Source: a virus. From it: DNA of 21,023 nucleotides. The position numbers were made by a program, and so were the translations under genes. Of this stretch, positions 6,776 to 14,420 are shown piece by piece; position 1 is the stretch's first letter, and each line of letters begins with the position of its first letter. The stretch spans positions 1 through 21,023 of IMG/VR virus record IMGVR_UViG_3300036768_000940. One strand, written 5' to 3'. Below the pieces are notes generated by a model, which was given only the letters and a program-made list of their open reading frames with translations, ran no database searches and was not told the DNA's origin.

Positions 6776-8557
6776 TTAGAAAATAAACCAAAACCCACCA
6801 TCATCGTCATCGCCCTCATTAACTTTATTGCCTCCCTCATCATATTCTGCCCTATTATCATAGAATTGTTCAACCCCCGCTACTTGAGCCATATCCTCAG
6901 CGGTAGGCATGGCAATAAAACGCCCTAATTCGTCTCTAGTTTTGATAGTCGTAGTTTCATCACCTTCATCAGTATACCCGATATAGATGGGGCTTGTCTT
7001 GTCAAACTGATAACAAATTAAAGCTACGACCTGGGCTAGGTCATCATGACATCCTGGAGCGTGTTGAATTTGAATTTTACCACTTTGTGTTCGTTTTTCC
7101 CTCAAGTCTTTTAAGTGCTTAATTAATAAGGAATTATCCACCAAAGCCAAAGTCTTAGAGTTAATATTGATCTGCATGGAGTACATATACTTAAGCTTAG
7201 ACTGCTGAGCTACTTTAAACTCTTTAACTTGAACCCCTTCTTGTTGCATCAAAGCCTTAACGGAAGCAAAGGCATACTGATCCGCTATACAGTAAGGGAC
7301 TCGATACCTTTTCATTTCCGTGGCTATTAAAGGGATGATTTTCGCTGGGTCTAGTTCTTGTCCTGGTAGTCCCCGCCAGCTTAAAATTTTATCAACGACG
7401 ATTTTAGACCGCTTCTCTTTCGCATCACGATCCCAATAATACTCTTTATGTCCTATACCAAATCCCCAGTAATCATTCTTAGTGGCATAATCCATAACAG
7501 CTACATAACGGTATTTAGGATTATAAGGCAGCTCGTCAATACCTGGCATTCTAGCTTCGTCAATCAAATTAGGATCCAAATAAGAAACTTCCGAGGCCGT
7601 ATACTGCGCTCCATACTCCCTGTTAAAGAACGAAATACCCTTTTTCTTTTGCTTTTCAAGATACTTGACTGGAATTGTAGGATTTGCATACCAACTAGGA
7701 ATTTGAAGGTGTAGGATATCGGGATCTTTGCTGTTCTCAAAATCACCAAACATAAGACCTGATTGGCCGTTAGGGGAAGAAATCTTAAGGATCAAAGCCA
7801 TACCGTCGACTTGTTGGAACTGTGCAAGAGCGGGGGATAAGGCTTCGTAAATGGCGGTATCGGTGTTTTTAGCATCAGTACCGTCCATAACACCCATAAA
7901 ACAAGCCTCGTCCATAATAGCAAAAGGAACCGCCATACCCCGAAGTTTGGAAATATCAGCAGCAATAACCTTAATAACAACTTTGTTGTTTAACCTAATA
8001 TGACCGCCGATTAAAGCGTCCTTCTTACCAATCTTATCCTCATCATATTCGTCCTGGAAATTATCAATTCTACCATCCAAAAACTCATCGAACAAATAAG
8101 TAGACCTTAACATCATGTTCTTAATGGCCGCGTAAATTTCCCCAGCTTGCTCTTTAGTAGGAGAAACAATCGGTATAGTAGCGTGTGGTGAAGTTCCAAG
8201 ATAAGGAGTATAGTCGAACTGAGTAGCGAAATAAACAGCAATACCCGCACCAATAGTAGTAGACTTACCAGAACGACGGCCCCAAGCTAAAGACACATCC
8301 GAATATATAGTAGGCTCGTAATAATCTTTGCCCGAAAAAAACTTAAACATCTCAACTTCGTTGGCAAATCCCCTTTCTTGAAACTCATGCGAAATGGGAA
8401 TCGGGGTTGTTTCGTCCAAGGGCTCACCTTGAATAGCTTTCAAAGTCATCTTTTGAGCGGGGGATAAATTCTTAATCCCCAAAGTAGCTTCCCATTCAAA
8501 AAACTCAAGTAAAGAAAGGCCGAGCTTAGTTGGTGGCCTGGTTACTTTCTTTGACAA
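6776..8557 (-). CDS. terL: Terminase large subunit (ATPase and nuclease)
   Basis: This 593-residue DNA packaging motor has all the expected motifs in order. Walker A is LAWGRRSGKST at 90-100, Walker B is FAIMDEA with Asp216/Glu217, and the coupling motif is KISSPNG at 258-264. The RNase H-like nuclease acidic residues are Asp356 in VAVMDYATKND, Asp426 in YCIADQYA and Asp505/506 in CHDDLAQVVAL. It hydrolyses ATP to push DNA through the portal and cuts concatemers into genome lengths. The start is a TTG placed about 3 bases after GGGGG. No ATG in this frame lies upstream of it, and MSKK gives a normal N-terminus. The C-terminus is Asp/Gly-rich. It follows the small terminase by 14 bases. Confidence 0.95.
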   Translation of the reverse strand: MSKKVTRPPTKLGLSLLEFFEWEATLGIKNLSPAQKMTLKAIQGEPLDETTPIPISHEFQERGFANEVEMFKFFSGKDYYEPTIYSDVSLAWGRRSGKSTTIGAGIAVYFATQFDYTPYLGTSPHATIPIVSPTKEQAGEIYAAIKNMMLRSTYLFDEFLDGRIDNFQDEYDEDKIGKKDALIGGHIRLNNKVVIKVIAADISKLRGMAVPFAIMDEACFMGVMDGTDAKNTDTAIYEALSPALAQFQQVDGMALILKISSPNGQSGLMFGDFENSKDPDILHLQIPSWYANPTIPVKYLEKQKKKGISFFNREYGAQYTASEVSYLDPNLIDEARMPGIDELPYNPKYRYVAVMDYATKNDYWGFGIGHKEYYWDRDAKEKRSKIVVDKILSWRGLPGQELDPAKIIPLIATEMKRYRVPYCIADQYAFASVKALMQQEGVQVKEFKVAQQSKLKYMYSMQININSKTLALVDNSLLIKHLKDLREKRTQSGKIQIQHAPGCHDDLAQVVALICYQFDKTSPIYIGYTDEGDETTTIKTRDELGRFIAMPTAEDMAQVAGVEQFYDNRAEYDEGGNKVNEGDDDDGGFWFIF

Positions 8558-8571
8558 ATTACCCCCATATA

Positions 8572-9177
8572 TTAAGACTGTGATTTTTTACTGTAAGTCG
8601 CATTTACGACGTCTTTAATTAAAGCCTTTTGATCGTAATCAGGATTTAGTTTTTTTGTTTCTAAATGAATTTTTGCCAAGGCTGCGTAGTCTATTTTCTC
8701 TGTTACGTTTCTAGTAACCGTTTCGGACTTAGTTCGCTCAACTCCACCATTAGCAGCGAAGTAATGTAATTTGGTGAGTTTTTCTACCGCCTCAGTTAAA
8801 ATTTTTAATGGCACGGGAGAACCTTGCTCTTCCCCATCAAACACATAACGCTCAAAATCCAAAACTAATTTGTAAGTCACTTTTAAAAGTTTGGCGTAAG
8901 TTTCTTTGGCTATATCCTCAATCTCAGACCGCTCGAGTTTCTGTTTTTCCTCAAGCTCTTTGGCTCTACGTTCGTCCCACTTAAGCTCTTTGCGGTATTT
9001 ACCAACGGTCTTGTCAGACAAATTGAACTTTTCGGCAATCGAAGTTAAAGTTTTACCCCTACGATACTCCTGATACATCTGCTCTAAATCAAAATCGCTC
9101 GGGCGATATTGTTTAGTAGGTATTTCCGAAACAGGATTGGGGGCGTATTCTTGTATCCCTTTTGGCTTTCTTGACAT
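8572..9177 (-). CDS. terS: Terminase small subunit (DNA recognition)
   Basis: I chose the ATG at 9177 (MSRKPKG) over an upstream GTG because GGAG lies 5 bases before the ATG. The 201-residue protein has a helix-turn-helix at about 30-60 (LEQMYQEYRRGKTLTSIAEKF, then LSDKTVGKYRKELKW) and a long helical oligomerisation region. It ends in a shorter C-terminal part (IDYAALAKIHLETKKLNPDY) that would contact the large subunit. Small terminases bind the packaging start site and load the large subunit. The identification rests on the DNA-binding domain, the size and the place immediately before the large subunit; sequences of this family are very diverse. Confidence 0.8.
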   Translation of the reverse strand: MSRKPKGIQEYAPNPVSEIPTKQYRPSDFDLEQMYQEYRRGKTLTSIAEKFNLSDKTVGKYRKELKWDERRAKELEEKQKLERSEIEDIAKETYAKLLKVTYKLVLDFERYVFDGEEQGSPVPLKILTEAVEKLTKLHYFAANGGVERTKSETVTRNVTEKIDYAALAKIHLETKKLNPDYDQKALIKDVVNATYSKKSQS

Positions 9178-9197
9178 ATTCACTCCAATTTCACCAT

Positions 9198-9206
9198 ATT
9201 ATACCA
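9198..9206 (-). promoter_or_regulatory. Extended -10 promoter before the terminase genes
   Basis: On the minus strand TGGTATAAT is a perfect extended -10 element (TG-N-TATAAT). No good -35 is found 17 bases upstream, as is usual for this class. Initiation near 9191 would leave a short leader containing the GGAG site of the small terminase gene. A start of late transcription here is plausible but not proven. Confidence 0.5.
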
Positions 9207-9215
9207 TAAATCCAT

Positions 9216-9764
9216 TCATTTAGCTGATGCTACGTGCCTGTCTATGGCTTGGAAAATCTTGTTTAATTGCTTCTCGTAAATACGTCTTAACTCGGGTTTA
9301 TTGGAATGATATCTAGTAAACCAGTTTAAATCGGTACTTTCGTATCGCTGTTTATAGGTTTTAAGGACTTTTACGGAAATATGAACACTATACCTAACGT
9401 CCGATATCATCCTTTCACGATCTATATTAAAGTGCTCACCCCAAACACTAAATCTAACTTGCCCTAAACCGTAGTCTTCACACTCATTTTCACGGCAGTT
9501 TTGGGGGTCTAACCTTAACGAAGACTCCTTAAAAAATATCGCCGTAACCAAACGCCAATCAATTCCCGCTTCACTCGTTTCTTTGTGTATCGCCTTTGCC
9601 ATCTCCAGACTCAAGCTCTGATTGAGCTTTGGTTGGAGCTTCAACAGGGTTGATTGTATTATGATTTCCTGTGGCACTGGCTTGCGTGAATACTCCAGAT
9701 AGTTCGGTGTAATCTGACTCGGAATGAAAATCAGACTTATTAGAAACATTAACTGGTGTATCAT
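9216..9764 (-). CDS. Secreted lytic transglycosylase (SLT-type), probable lysis or entry enzyme
   Basis: I chose the ATG at 9764 (MIHQLMFLISLIFIPS) because AAAGGAG precedes it by about 6 bases; an upstream GTG would put that site inside the gene. The 182-residue product has an N-terminal hydrophobic segment (2-16) like a signal sequence or anchor, without a lipobox cysteine. The catalytic region is goose-type/SLT: IDWRLVTAIFFKESS with likely acid Glu80, DYGLGQVR at 97-104, and RYHSN at 151-155 in the place of the usual Tyr-containing motif. It would cleave peptidoglycan between MurNAc and GlcNAc. Its first 65 codons overlap the end of the upstream gene in another frame. Because it lies beside the terminase genes it could also be virion-associated. 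Confidence 0.75.
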   Translation of the reverse strand: MIHQLMFLISLIFIPSQITPNYLEYSRKPVPQEIIIQSTLLKLQPKLNQSLSLEMAKAIHKETSEAGIDWRLVTAIFFKESSLRLDPQNCRENECEDYGLGQVRFSVWGEHFNIDRERMISDVRYSVHISVKVLKTYKQRYESTDLNWFTRYHSNKPELRRIYEKQLNKIFQAIDRHVASAK

Positions 9765-10113
9765 GGTTCGCTCCTTTCTTACCACGCCAACGCCTCAACT
9801 CGACTGATAGTTGATAAGTTGGCAGGTATTCTTGTAACCAATCAAATAGGGAATCAATAAACTTATCCCTTTTCCCTAACAAAATCATTAATAAAATGCT
9901 CCAAATCGAGCAATACACCCTCATATATAACTTTTGTTCGGTACGATCAATATCAATTTCTACATTCCGTACTTGGGGGAAATTAATGTAGGTAGAGACT
10001 ATGATGGTATTAATGGAAAAATCCGAAATAATACCCTGCTTACGAAGCCAATCATCCCCAGCAGCTAAGGCGTGTCTTATCATTTCTTTATCTTCAATAT
10101 TATTGAGTTTCAT
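9571..10113 (-). CDS. Unknown protein with central hydrophobic segment, 3' end overlaps the transglycosylase gene
   Basis: The 180-residue protein has an ordered N-terminal half (DWLRKQGIISDFSINTIIVS), a hydrophobic stretch VYCSIWSILLMILLG at about 70-84 that may be a membrane segment, and a short amphipathic part. The C-terminal tail of about 70 residues is polar and low in complexity (Ser, Thr, Asn, Asp). This tail is encoded in the 194 bases shared with the transglycosylase gene, in a different frame. No strong ribosome binding site precedes the ATG, but a promoter -10 ends 7 bases upstream. It could be a membrane partner in lysis (holin- or spanin-like), but I do not recognise a family and the topology is not diagnostic. 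Confidence 0.6.
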   Translation of the reverse strand: MKLNNIEDKEMIRHALAAGDDWLRKQGIISDFSINTIIVSTYINFPQVRNVEIDIDRTEQKLYMRVYCSIWSILLMILLGKRDKFIDSLFDWLQEYLPTYQLSVELRRWRGKKGANHDTPVNVSNKSDFHSESDYTELSGVFTQASATGNHNTINPVEAPTKAQSELESGDGKGDTQRNE

Positions 10114-10119
10114 GAGGAT

Positions 10120-10148
10120 AGTATCTTATAAAAAACTCATAGCGTCAA
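10120..10148 (-). promoter_or_regulatory. Candidate promoter directly before the lysis-region gene
   Basis: TTGACG (10143-10148) and GATACT (10120-10125) on the minus strand are 17 bases apart. The first expected transcribed base falls at about 10113, the A of the ATG of the next gene. That gene has no visible Shine-Dalgarno sequence, which fits a leaderless transcript. The -10 is only four of six bases to consensus. Confidence 0.4.
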
Positions 10149-10174
10149 GAAAATTCTGAGCCGATACGAAGTTA

Positions 10175-10354
10175 TTAACTTTCATCAACGACTTTGAGAA
10201 AAGGAAACATCAGAGCCGTTATAAAGGCTATTACGAAAAAGAATAGAGAGCCAGTTTCAGTTTCTGGATTGATAAAAAAAGGCCCTATGAGATTAATCAA
10301 GAACAACAAAATTAACGCAATAAAAAAGTTGTTCTTATTAAAATTAATCCTCAT
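10175..10354 (-). CDS. Small protein with two predicted membrane segments
   Basis: I chose the ATG at 10354 (MRINFNKNN) because GGGAG lies about 7 bases before it. The 59-residue product has two hydrophobic stretches, FFIALILLFLINLIGPFF and LFFFVIAFITALMFPFL. They are separated by a short polar loop with PETETG, and the ends are short and charged. Size and topology resemble class II-type phage holins, and it lies near a lytic transglycosylase, so holin is a reasonable guess but cannot be settled from sequence. It overlaps the upstream gene by 11 bases. Confidence 0.65.
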   Translation of the reverse strand: MRINFNKNNFFIALILLFLINLIGPFFINPETETGSLFFFVIAFITALMFPFLKVVDES

Positions 10355-10682
10355 CTTCACTCCCTTCGCCTTCATCCTCATCCAAAGGGTAATACTCAGT
10401 CATATCGGAAGTGATGTCCAACAAACGCTGCTTTAAGATTTCTAACATCCCGATATACCCTACAAAATCGAAATCTTCCAAATCGCCCCCTAGCATCGAC
10501 TCAGCACCGTCGGGAAAAGTACGAAGTGCAATGATAAAGCTTTCGATTTCTCCCTTTCGTGCCCGCTCGGCTAGTTTTTCTAGCAGCTCAACTACCATAG
10601 CATTTGCGGATTCTTTTTGGGCTTTCTTCCGATCGAATTCCAAAGCTATCAAATTTGGTTTTTTATTGTTTGAGTTGTCCAT
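10344..10682 (-). CDS. Acidic-tailed protein of unknown function
   Basis: The start is the ATG at 10682 (MDNSNNKKPN), preceded by AGGAAGG at about 7 bases; the longer frame upstream lacks such a site. The 112-residue product has a helical middle (ALEFDRKKAQKESANAMVVE and LLEKLAERARKGEIESF), a segment FDFVGYIGMLEILKQRLL, and a highly acidic C-terminal tail (DEDEGEGSEDED). It has no membrane segment or catalytic motif. It overlaps its neighbours on both sides (20 and 11 bases), so it is part of a compact operon. I do not recognise the family. Confidence 0.7.
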   Translation of the reverse strand: MDNSNNKKPNLIALEFDRKKAQKESANAMVVELLEKLAERARKGEIESFIIALRTFPDGAESMLGGDLEDFDFVGYIGMLEILKQRLLDITSDMTEYYPLDEDEGEGSEDED

Positions 10683-10884
10683 TAAAATCACCTTCCTTCT
10701 GTAATTTATTAATGCGCTTGATACCATTATCCCTGTTTTTATTGCAAACTTCAACTGCTTTTAGATTTTGACCATTATCAACTATGCAATTAACATAATA
10801 ATCGTAACAAACTGAATGAGCTTCACTCTCCCCAGCACCACATAACATTATAATGATCGTTGCGATTTCACTTGGCGATAGCAT
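10663..10884 (-). CDS. Small cysteine-containing protein of unknown function
   Basis: This 73-residue protein begins MLSPSEIATIIIMLCGAGES and has four cysteines (15, 26, 33, 47), two tyrosines next to one of them, and a basic C-terminal half. The N-terminus is mildly hydrophobic but short for a signal peptide. A strong TAGGAGG lies about 6 bases before the ATG. It is the first gene after the reductase, behind a hairpin, and overlaps the following gene by 20 bases. Function unknown. Confidence 0.6.
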   Translation of the reverse strand: MLSPSEIATIIIMLCGAGESEAHSVCYDYYVNCIVDNGQNLKAVEVCNKNRDNGIKRINKLQKEGDFNGQLKQ

Positions 10885-10896
10885 AAAAACCCTCCT

Positions 10897-10923
10897 AAAA
10901 GGTTTGCCGCGTGAAGCGGCAAA
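10897..10923 (-). terminator. Hairpin after the reductase gene, possible weak terminator
   Basis: TTTGCCGC and GCGGCAAA form a perfect 8-bp stem around a 5-base loop, just after the reductase stop. In the minus direction it is followed by CCTTTT, a poor U-run, so termination may be partial. It could instead act as a processing or stability element between the reductase and the small genes downstream. Confidence 0.5.
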
Positions 10924-10929
10924 TCCCCT

Positions 10930-13485
10930 TTAAACACCACAAACACCACCTACACACTCTGCTTCTTTTTCCTCGAACACAACACCTTCATTAGCAAGAG
11001 CTTCGTCCAAAGACACTGCAGTCAAAGGCTGACCTCCACGACATCCATCAGGATATACCGTAAAGCCTCGAAGTCTCTTAGCGTATTTTAAAAGTATCAT
11101 AGCGTTTTGCTCGAGTGTCTCTTCGTTGTTTTTTTCTGATCCCCAAGCTGGCATGTTGCAGGTAGATGAAATAGACATATCAACATACTGCTGTACATCA
11201 GCTTGGAACTTCACTCGCTCTTTAAAAGAAATATCATAAGAGTCTTGGATATGTTCTAGTTTAACTCCTTGCTCAAGAAGTCGTTTCACTGCTCCATCAA
11301 CGACGTATTGATACATCCATTTACCCTCTTTGTAATAACGACGTTTATACGCCTTACAGAACAAAGGCTCAATACCAGTAGTAGTTTCTGCTAGGATACC
11401 GATGGTACCTGTTGGGGCAATGGCCCTAACACCTTTTGGCACTGCAACTCCTAATTGCTTAGCACCTACAAATGCAGAAGCATCTGATTCCCTCTCATAA
11501 GTAGCAAGCCATTGATGCAACTCAGGAACACATTGATACTTATACCCTCTAAGCATTAGCCATTCGTGTATACCACCAAGACCTAAACCAATTCTATTAT
11601 TCTTTAAACCTACCTCTTTAATTTTTTCAGTAGGCACATCGGAGTAAATACCACCACATAACAAAAATAAGGTTCCGTATTTTACGACTTCTCGGAATTC
11701 TTCTCGGTCCTTACAACGATTCATCCATACGGTTCCTAAGTTACACTTATCAGAATCATCTTCAGAAACTACCTCAGTACAAGCGTTTCTTAAAGATTCA
11801 GCATCTCGTCTGAAGTTAAAAGCCATACCAGGCTCTGCGGTTGAGAATGCTTGACGACAGTTCTCAAGCCATATTTGCTTTGCTTTTGCGTGATCAGGAT
11901 GATTTTCGTCTTCAATAGCTATGAAGAAGTTAGTATCATAGATCACTGAAATATTAGTAAATTCCATTGGGAGTCTGAAGTTTAAATCTTTCTCCTTCAT
12001 GGCTTTAAGTTCTGGGGAATGATCTTTTAAATGGATAAACTCCATAACATCTTTATGATCCCAGCTCAAACCTGCCCATATAGCGGACCTACGTTGACCG
12101 CCTTGCATGATGTGTCTACCAGTTTCGTTAACCATTTCCATTAAAGCTAAAGGTCCTGTACAAAACCCTCCAGTACGTTTAATTGGAGTTCCTTTGGGAC
12201 GAACAGCAGAATAATCCACCCCAATACCACCGCCAGTAAGAAGTGCGGCACACGCCTTACTCATAAGATCCGCCCAACCTTCTCGAGTATCTTCTGCTCT
12301 GAATAAGAAACAGTTAGAAGTTAAAACTCCATTGGCCAACATGAAAGTATGAGTTTTCGGCGCAACTACACAATAAACCTTTGCTTGATGTGACGGCTGT
12401 ACATCCACTACATCTAAGTACATTTCCCTTTTATAAAAATTTCTATCTTTCATGTTCTCTTGATGATGAGGCAGAATAATCGGAGCAGAAAAAGGCTCGA
12501 TATGGATGAAGCATAGCTCTCGAGAAACACCGTCATAAGGACTGACTTTAGATTTTACTTCAATGGAACTAACTACACAACCTCCAGCAACAGCTATTTC
12601 TCGAAGTTTTTTTGCACGCTCCATTCCTTCGCAAGTAAGTAAAACTGAGCCACCTAAAGAAGCATGACCATCAGTAGCTATAAGGCCTGCTATAAATCCC
12701 CGTGCATATTCTGGAGTATAAACCTCGGGAATTTCTTTATAACGCTCTGGTTGAAATCCTATCTCCATACCAACTTTTGTCTTTCTAACAGTTTGGTATT
12801 TTTGTTTAGTATCAAATCCCACCTCAATTTCTTTGTTTTCAAAATAAGATGCTAAAACTTCCTTTTTTGGATTTACGATGACAATTTCGGTATAGCCTGT
12901 TTTTGGGTTTTTATAACCGTCACCGAAAATTATTCCATGTCGAATACCTTCTGGATCTAGTGCGATAGAAGTATCCCCTTGAGTTAACATTACGCGTTTT
13001 ACTTCTTTAGTAGTAACTCTGGAGCCATCAGGTTGTATCCACAAGTGATCTTCTGTAGTAAGAAACTCATCTCCATTGGATAAAGTCATTTTATACAAAG
13101 TCTGAACCCCAAATTCTCGGACTTCTGCTTGTTCCCATTCTCCCTTCCAGTTCTTAACTTCGACTTGCTGTCCGACTTTGTCCTTCAAAGAAAATACGCC
13201 AGTTTTAGTAACGAATCTAGTATCACCATCAAAACAATTGTTCACTTGGTGAAAGGGACGACCAGCAGAGTATAAATAACGCCCGCCTGGGATGAATTTA
13301 CGTTCCTTCATGAATTTAAGGATCTTAGCTTTGGCTTTGGCGTCAAGAAGCTGCCCACAAACGGCGTTGACCACACGCTCACAGGTATCATGCCAAGTCT
13401 CAGTACCATTCATTGAGTACTTTTGCATGAAAATATCGTAGGCGAATTTGTTTGAAAACACGTCGTAACTCTGTTTTTCTGACAC
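10930..13485 (-). CDS. nrdJ: Class II (adenosylcobalamin-dependent) ribonucleotide reductase containing an intein
   Basis: The 851-residue precursor makes deoxyribonucleotides for phage DNA synthesis. Removing the intein (residues 84-391) leaves a 543-residue enzyme, which is short for the family and has no ATP-cone. Class features are GGGIGVDYSAVRP at 418-430, GGQRRSAIWAGLSWDH, the radical site NACTE with Cys569 and Glu571, CNLGTV with Cys581, and PTGTIGILAETTTGIEPLF. The active-site redox pair is Cys392 (first residue after the intein) and Cys581. A CX4C pair (844, 849) at the C-terminus would shuttle electrons. No NrdB-type small subunit is present nearby, as expected for class II. Start is a GTG 7 bases after AAGGAGG. 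It follows the RuvC-like gene by 21 bases. Confidence 0.9.
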   Translation of the reverse strand: MSEKQSYDVFSNKFAYDIFMQKYSMNGTETWHDTCERVVNAVCGQLLDAKAKAKILKFMKERKFIPGGRYLYSAGRPFHQVNNCFDGDTRFVTKTGVFSLKDKVGQQVEVKNWKGEWEQAEVREFGVQTLYKMTLSNGDEFLTTEDHLWIQPDGSRVTTKEVKRVMLTQGDTSIALDPEGIRHGIIFGDGYKNPKTGYTEIVIVNPKKEVLASYFENKEIEVGFDTKQKYQTVRKTKVGMEIGFQPERYKEIPEVYTPEYARGFIAGLIATDGHASLGGSVLLTCEGMERAKKLREIAVAGGCVVSSIEVKSKVSPYDGVSRELCFIHIEPFSAPIILPHHQENMKDRNFYKREMYLDVVDVQPSHQAKVYCVVAPKTHTFMLANGVLTSNCFLFRAEDTREGWADLMSKACAALLTGGGIGVDYSAVRPKGTPIKRTGGFCTGPLALMEMVNETGRHIMQGGQRRSAIWAGLSWDHKDVMEFIHLKDHSPELKAMKEKDLNFRLPMEFTNISVIYDTNFFIAIEDENHPDHAKAKQIWLENCRQAFSTAEPGMAFNFRRDAESLRNACTEVVSEDDSDKCNLGTVWMNRCKDREEFREVVKYGTLFLLCGGIYSDVPTEKIKEVGLKNNRIGLGLGGIHEWLMLRGYKYQCVPELHQWLATYERESDASAFVGAKQLGVAVPKGVRAIAPTGTIGILAETTTGIEPLFCKAYKRRYYKEGKWMYQYVVDGAVKRLLEQGVKLEHIQDSYDISFKERVKFQADVQQYVDMSISSTCNMPAWGSEKNNEETLEQNAMILLKYAKRLRGFTVYPDGCRGGQPLTAVSLDEALANEGVVFEEKEAECVGGVCGV
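12313..13236 (-). mobile_element. Intein with LAGLIDADG-type homing endonuclease inside the reductase
   Basis: The in-frame 308-residue insert starts at Cys84 (CFDGDTRFVTKTG, block A) and has block B LTTEDHLWI (Thr144, His147). Two degenerate LAGLIDADG motifs follow: RHGIIFGDGY (Asp189) and GFIAGLIATDGH (Asp272). It ends with blocks F and G, VYCVVAPKTHTFMLANG then VLTSN, with terminal Asn391 followed by Cys392 of the host protein. Splicing would join VNN to CFLFRAED. Cys1, terminal Asn and Cys+1 are all present, so it should splice by the standard route. The penultimate residue is Ser390 instead of the common His, a variation known in some active inteins. Both LAGLIDADG acidic residues are kept, so the endonuclease may be active. 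Confidence 0.92.
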
Positions 13486-13506
13486 GGATTGACCTCCTTC
13501 TTTGGT

Positions 13507-14139
13507 TTATTTTTGGTAGATGTTGAGCAGGTACGAAGTCGTCATGGCGATTGCGTCGCAAATGTCGGCATTCTTACTGTCTTCATCTACGTCTAGTTTT
13601 AGGTTATAAACTTGCTCAACATACCGTTGGGCAAGATGTTTCTTAGTAATCTCAGGTTTCTTTTTGCCCACTTTCCTACTCCCTTTAAAAAGTTTTATAT
13701 GAGCGTTGTGGGCTTTATCCTCATCCGTAAGTTTCAAACTTAAATGATTCCTCCAACCCTCACGACCATCCGAATCATAATAGTAGAGTGAATCAATCAA
13801 GTTTGGTGAATGTTGATCTATATAGTGTAAGACGAAAAAGTGTAAGGCGTCTAGGGATTTTTGGGAAATTCTTTGTACACCCTTATTAACCTCTTCTATT
13901 ACAAGTTGATCGGGGTTGTAGTAGCGGACAAGATCGGATATCTTCTGAGCTAAGTCTAAAATCCTAGCAAGAGCTGCTCTGGGGTATTTTAGCTTGTTAA
14001 TACCCTTAACTTGAGGTGTGATGTGGCCGTATCTTAATAGACCTTTGGTGTCAACGTCTATTAAAGCAAAACCCGTGGACGTAGTAGATAAGTCCAGGCC
14101 TAATACGGTACTTATATTTTTTTGATCTTTTTTAGCCAC
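13507..14139 (-). CDS. RuvC-like Holliday junction resolvase / phage branched-DNA nuclease
   Basis: The 210-residue protein has the RuvC fold pattern: Asp16 in VLGLDLSTTSTGFALID, Glu82/83 in QLVIEEVN, and Asp192/Asp195 in NADICDAIAMT. These match the four metal-binding acids of RuvC. The region between, including a basic loop (KGSRKVGKKKPEITKKH at 152-168), probably contacts DNA. In phages such enzymes resolve branched intermediates before packaging. It is longer than E. coli RuvC (173 residues), and no RuvA or RuvB is nearby. The start is a GTG with AGAGG about 5 bases upstream, overlapping the zinc-ribbon gene by 28 bases. Specificity (Holliday junction or flap) cannot be told from sequence. 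Confidence 0.8.
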   Translation of the reverse strand: MAKKDQKNISTVLGLDLSTTSTGFALIDVDTKGLLRYGHITPQVKGINKLKYPRAALARILDLAQKISDLVRYYNPDQLVIEEVNKGVQRISQKSLDALHFFVLHYIDQHSPNLIDSLYYYDSDGREGWRNHLSLKLTDEDKAHNAHIKLFKGSRKVGKKKPEITKKHLAQRYVEQVYNLKLDVDEDSKNADICDAIAMTTSYLLNIYQK

Positions 14140-14420
14140 CCGTACCTCTTAGCATCATCTAATCCATACTTATCAATTTTCTCAGCCAACTCATACCGAT
14201 CATGGTGATCCCGCATTCGCTTACGCATCATTCGCTCTTGATTTTTTCTGAGCTGTGTGCCCCGATACCTATCCCTGGTTTCATAAATAGTGGAGTTCAC
14301 CTCCACAGGAAGTAAAGCTTGGTTTGATGTCCCGCACCTGGGACATTCACTGGTTTGGTCTTTTAAAAGCCGAGACCATTCATGACCGCATTTTTCGCAC
14401 TTAAACTTCCTTAAAGCCAC
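14112..14420 (-). CDS. Zinc-ribbon protein
   Basis: The 102-residue protein opens with a four-cysteine ribbon: CEKCGHEW (Cys8, Cys11) and CPRCGT (Cys26, Cys29). The rest is a strongly basic helical region (RGTQLRKNQERMMRKRMRDHH) that could bind nucleic acid. The start is a GTG about 8 bases after TTGGAG. It overlaps the RuvC-like gene downstream and the 14401-14718 frame upstream, so it is coupled to the recombination nuclease. It may be a DNA- or RNA-binding accessory factor; no enzyme motif is seen. Confidence 0.7.
   Translation of the reverse strand: MALRKFKCEKCGHEWSRLLKDQTSECPRCGTSNQALLPVEVNSTIYETRDRYRGTQLRKNQERMMRKRMRDHHDRYELAEKIDKYGLDDAKRYGWLKKIKKI

Noticed and set aside
7564-7980. Minus-strand frames of about 60 codons inside the large terminase gene
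   Set aside because: They overlap the intact terminase frame completely and show repetitive Leu/Arg-rich translations typical of a wrong frame.
12664-12855. Plus-strand ORF inside the reductase gene
   Set aside because: It is a shadow of the intein coding region with no ribosome binding site and an unnatural composition. Other plus-strand frames (97, 1132, 1555, 4678, 4968, 5216, 5711, 5963, 7448, 10194, 10411, 16690, 18834 and 20015) fall to the same argument.
10930-13485. Class I reductase with the insert as an ordinary domain
   Set aside because: Class II sequence signatures are present, no small subunit is nearby, and the insert has complete intein blocks with Cys first and Asn last.
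13507-14139. Insertion sequence or Cas12-type RuvC nuclease
   Set aside because: It is a short stand-alone RuvC fold in a phage recombination context, with no inverted repeats or guide-related domains.
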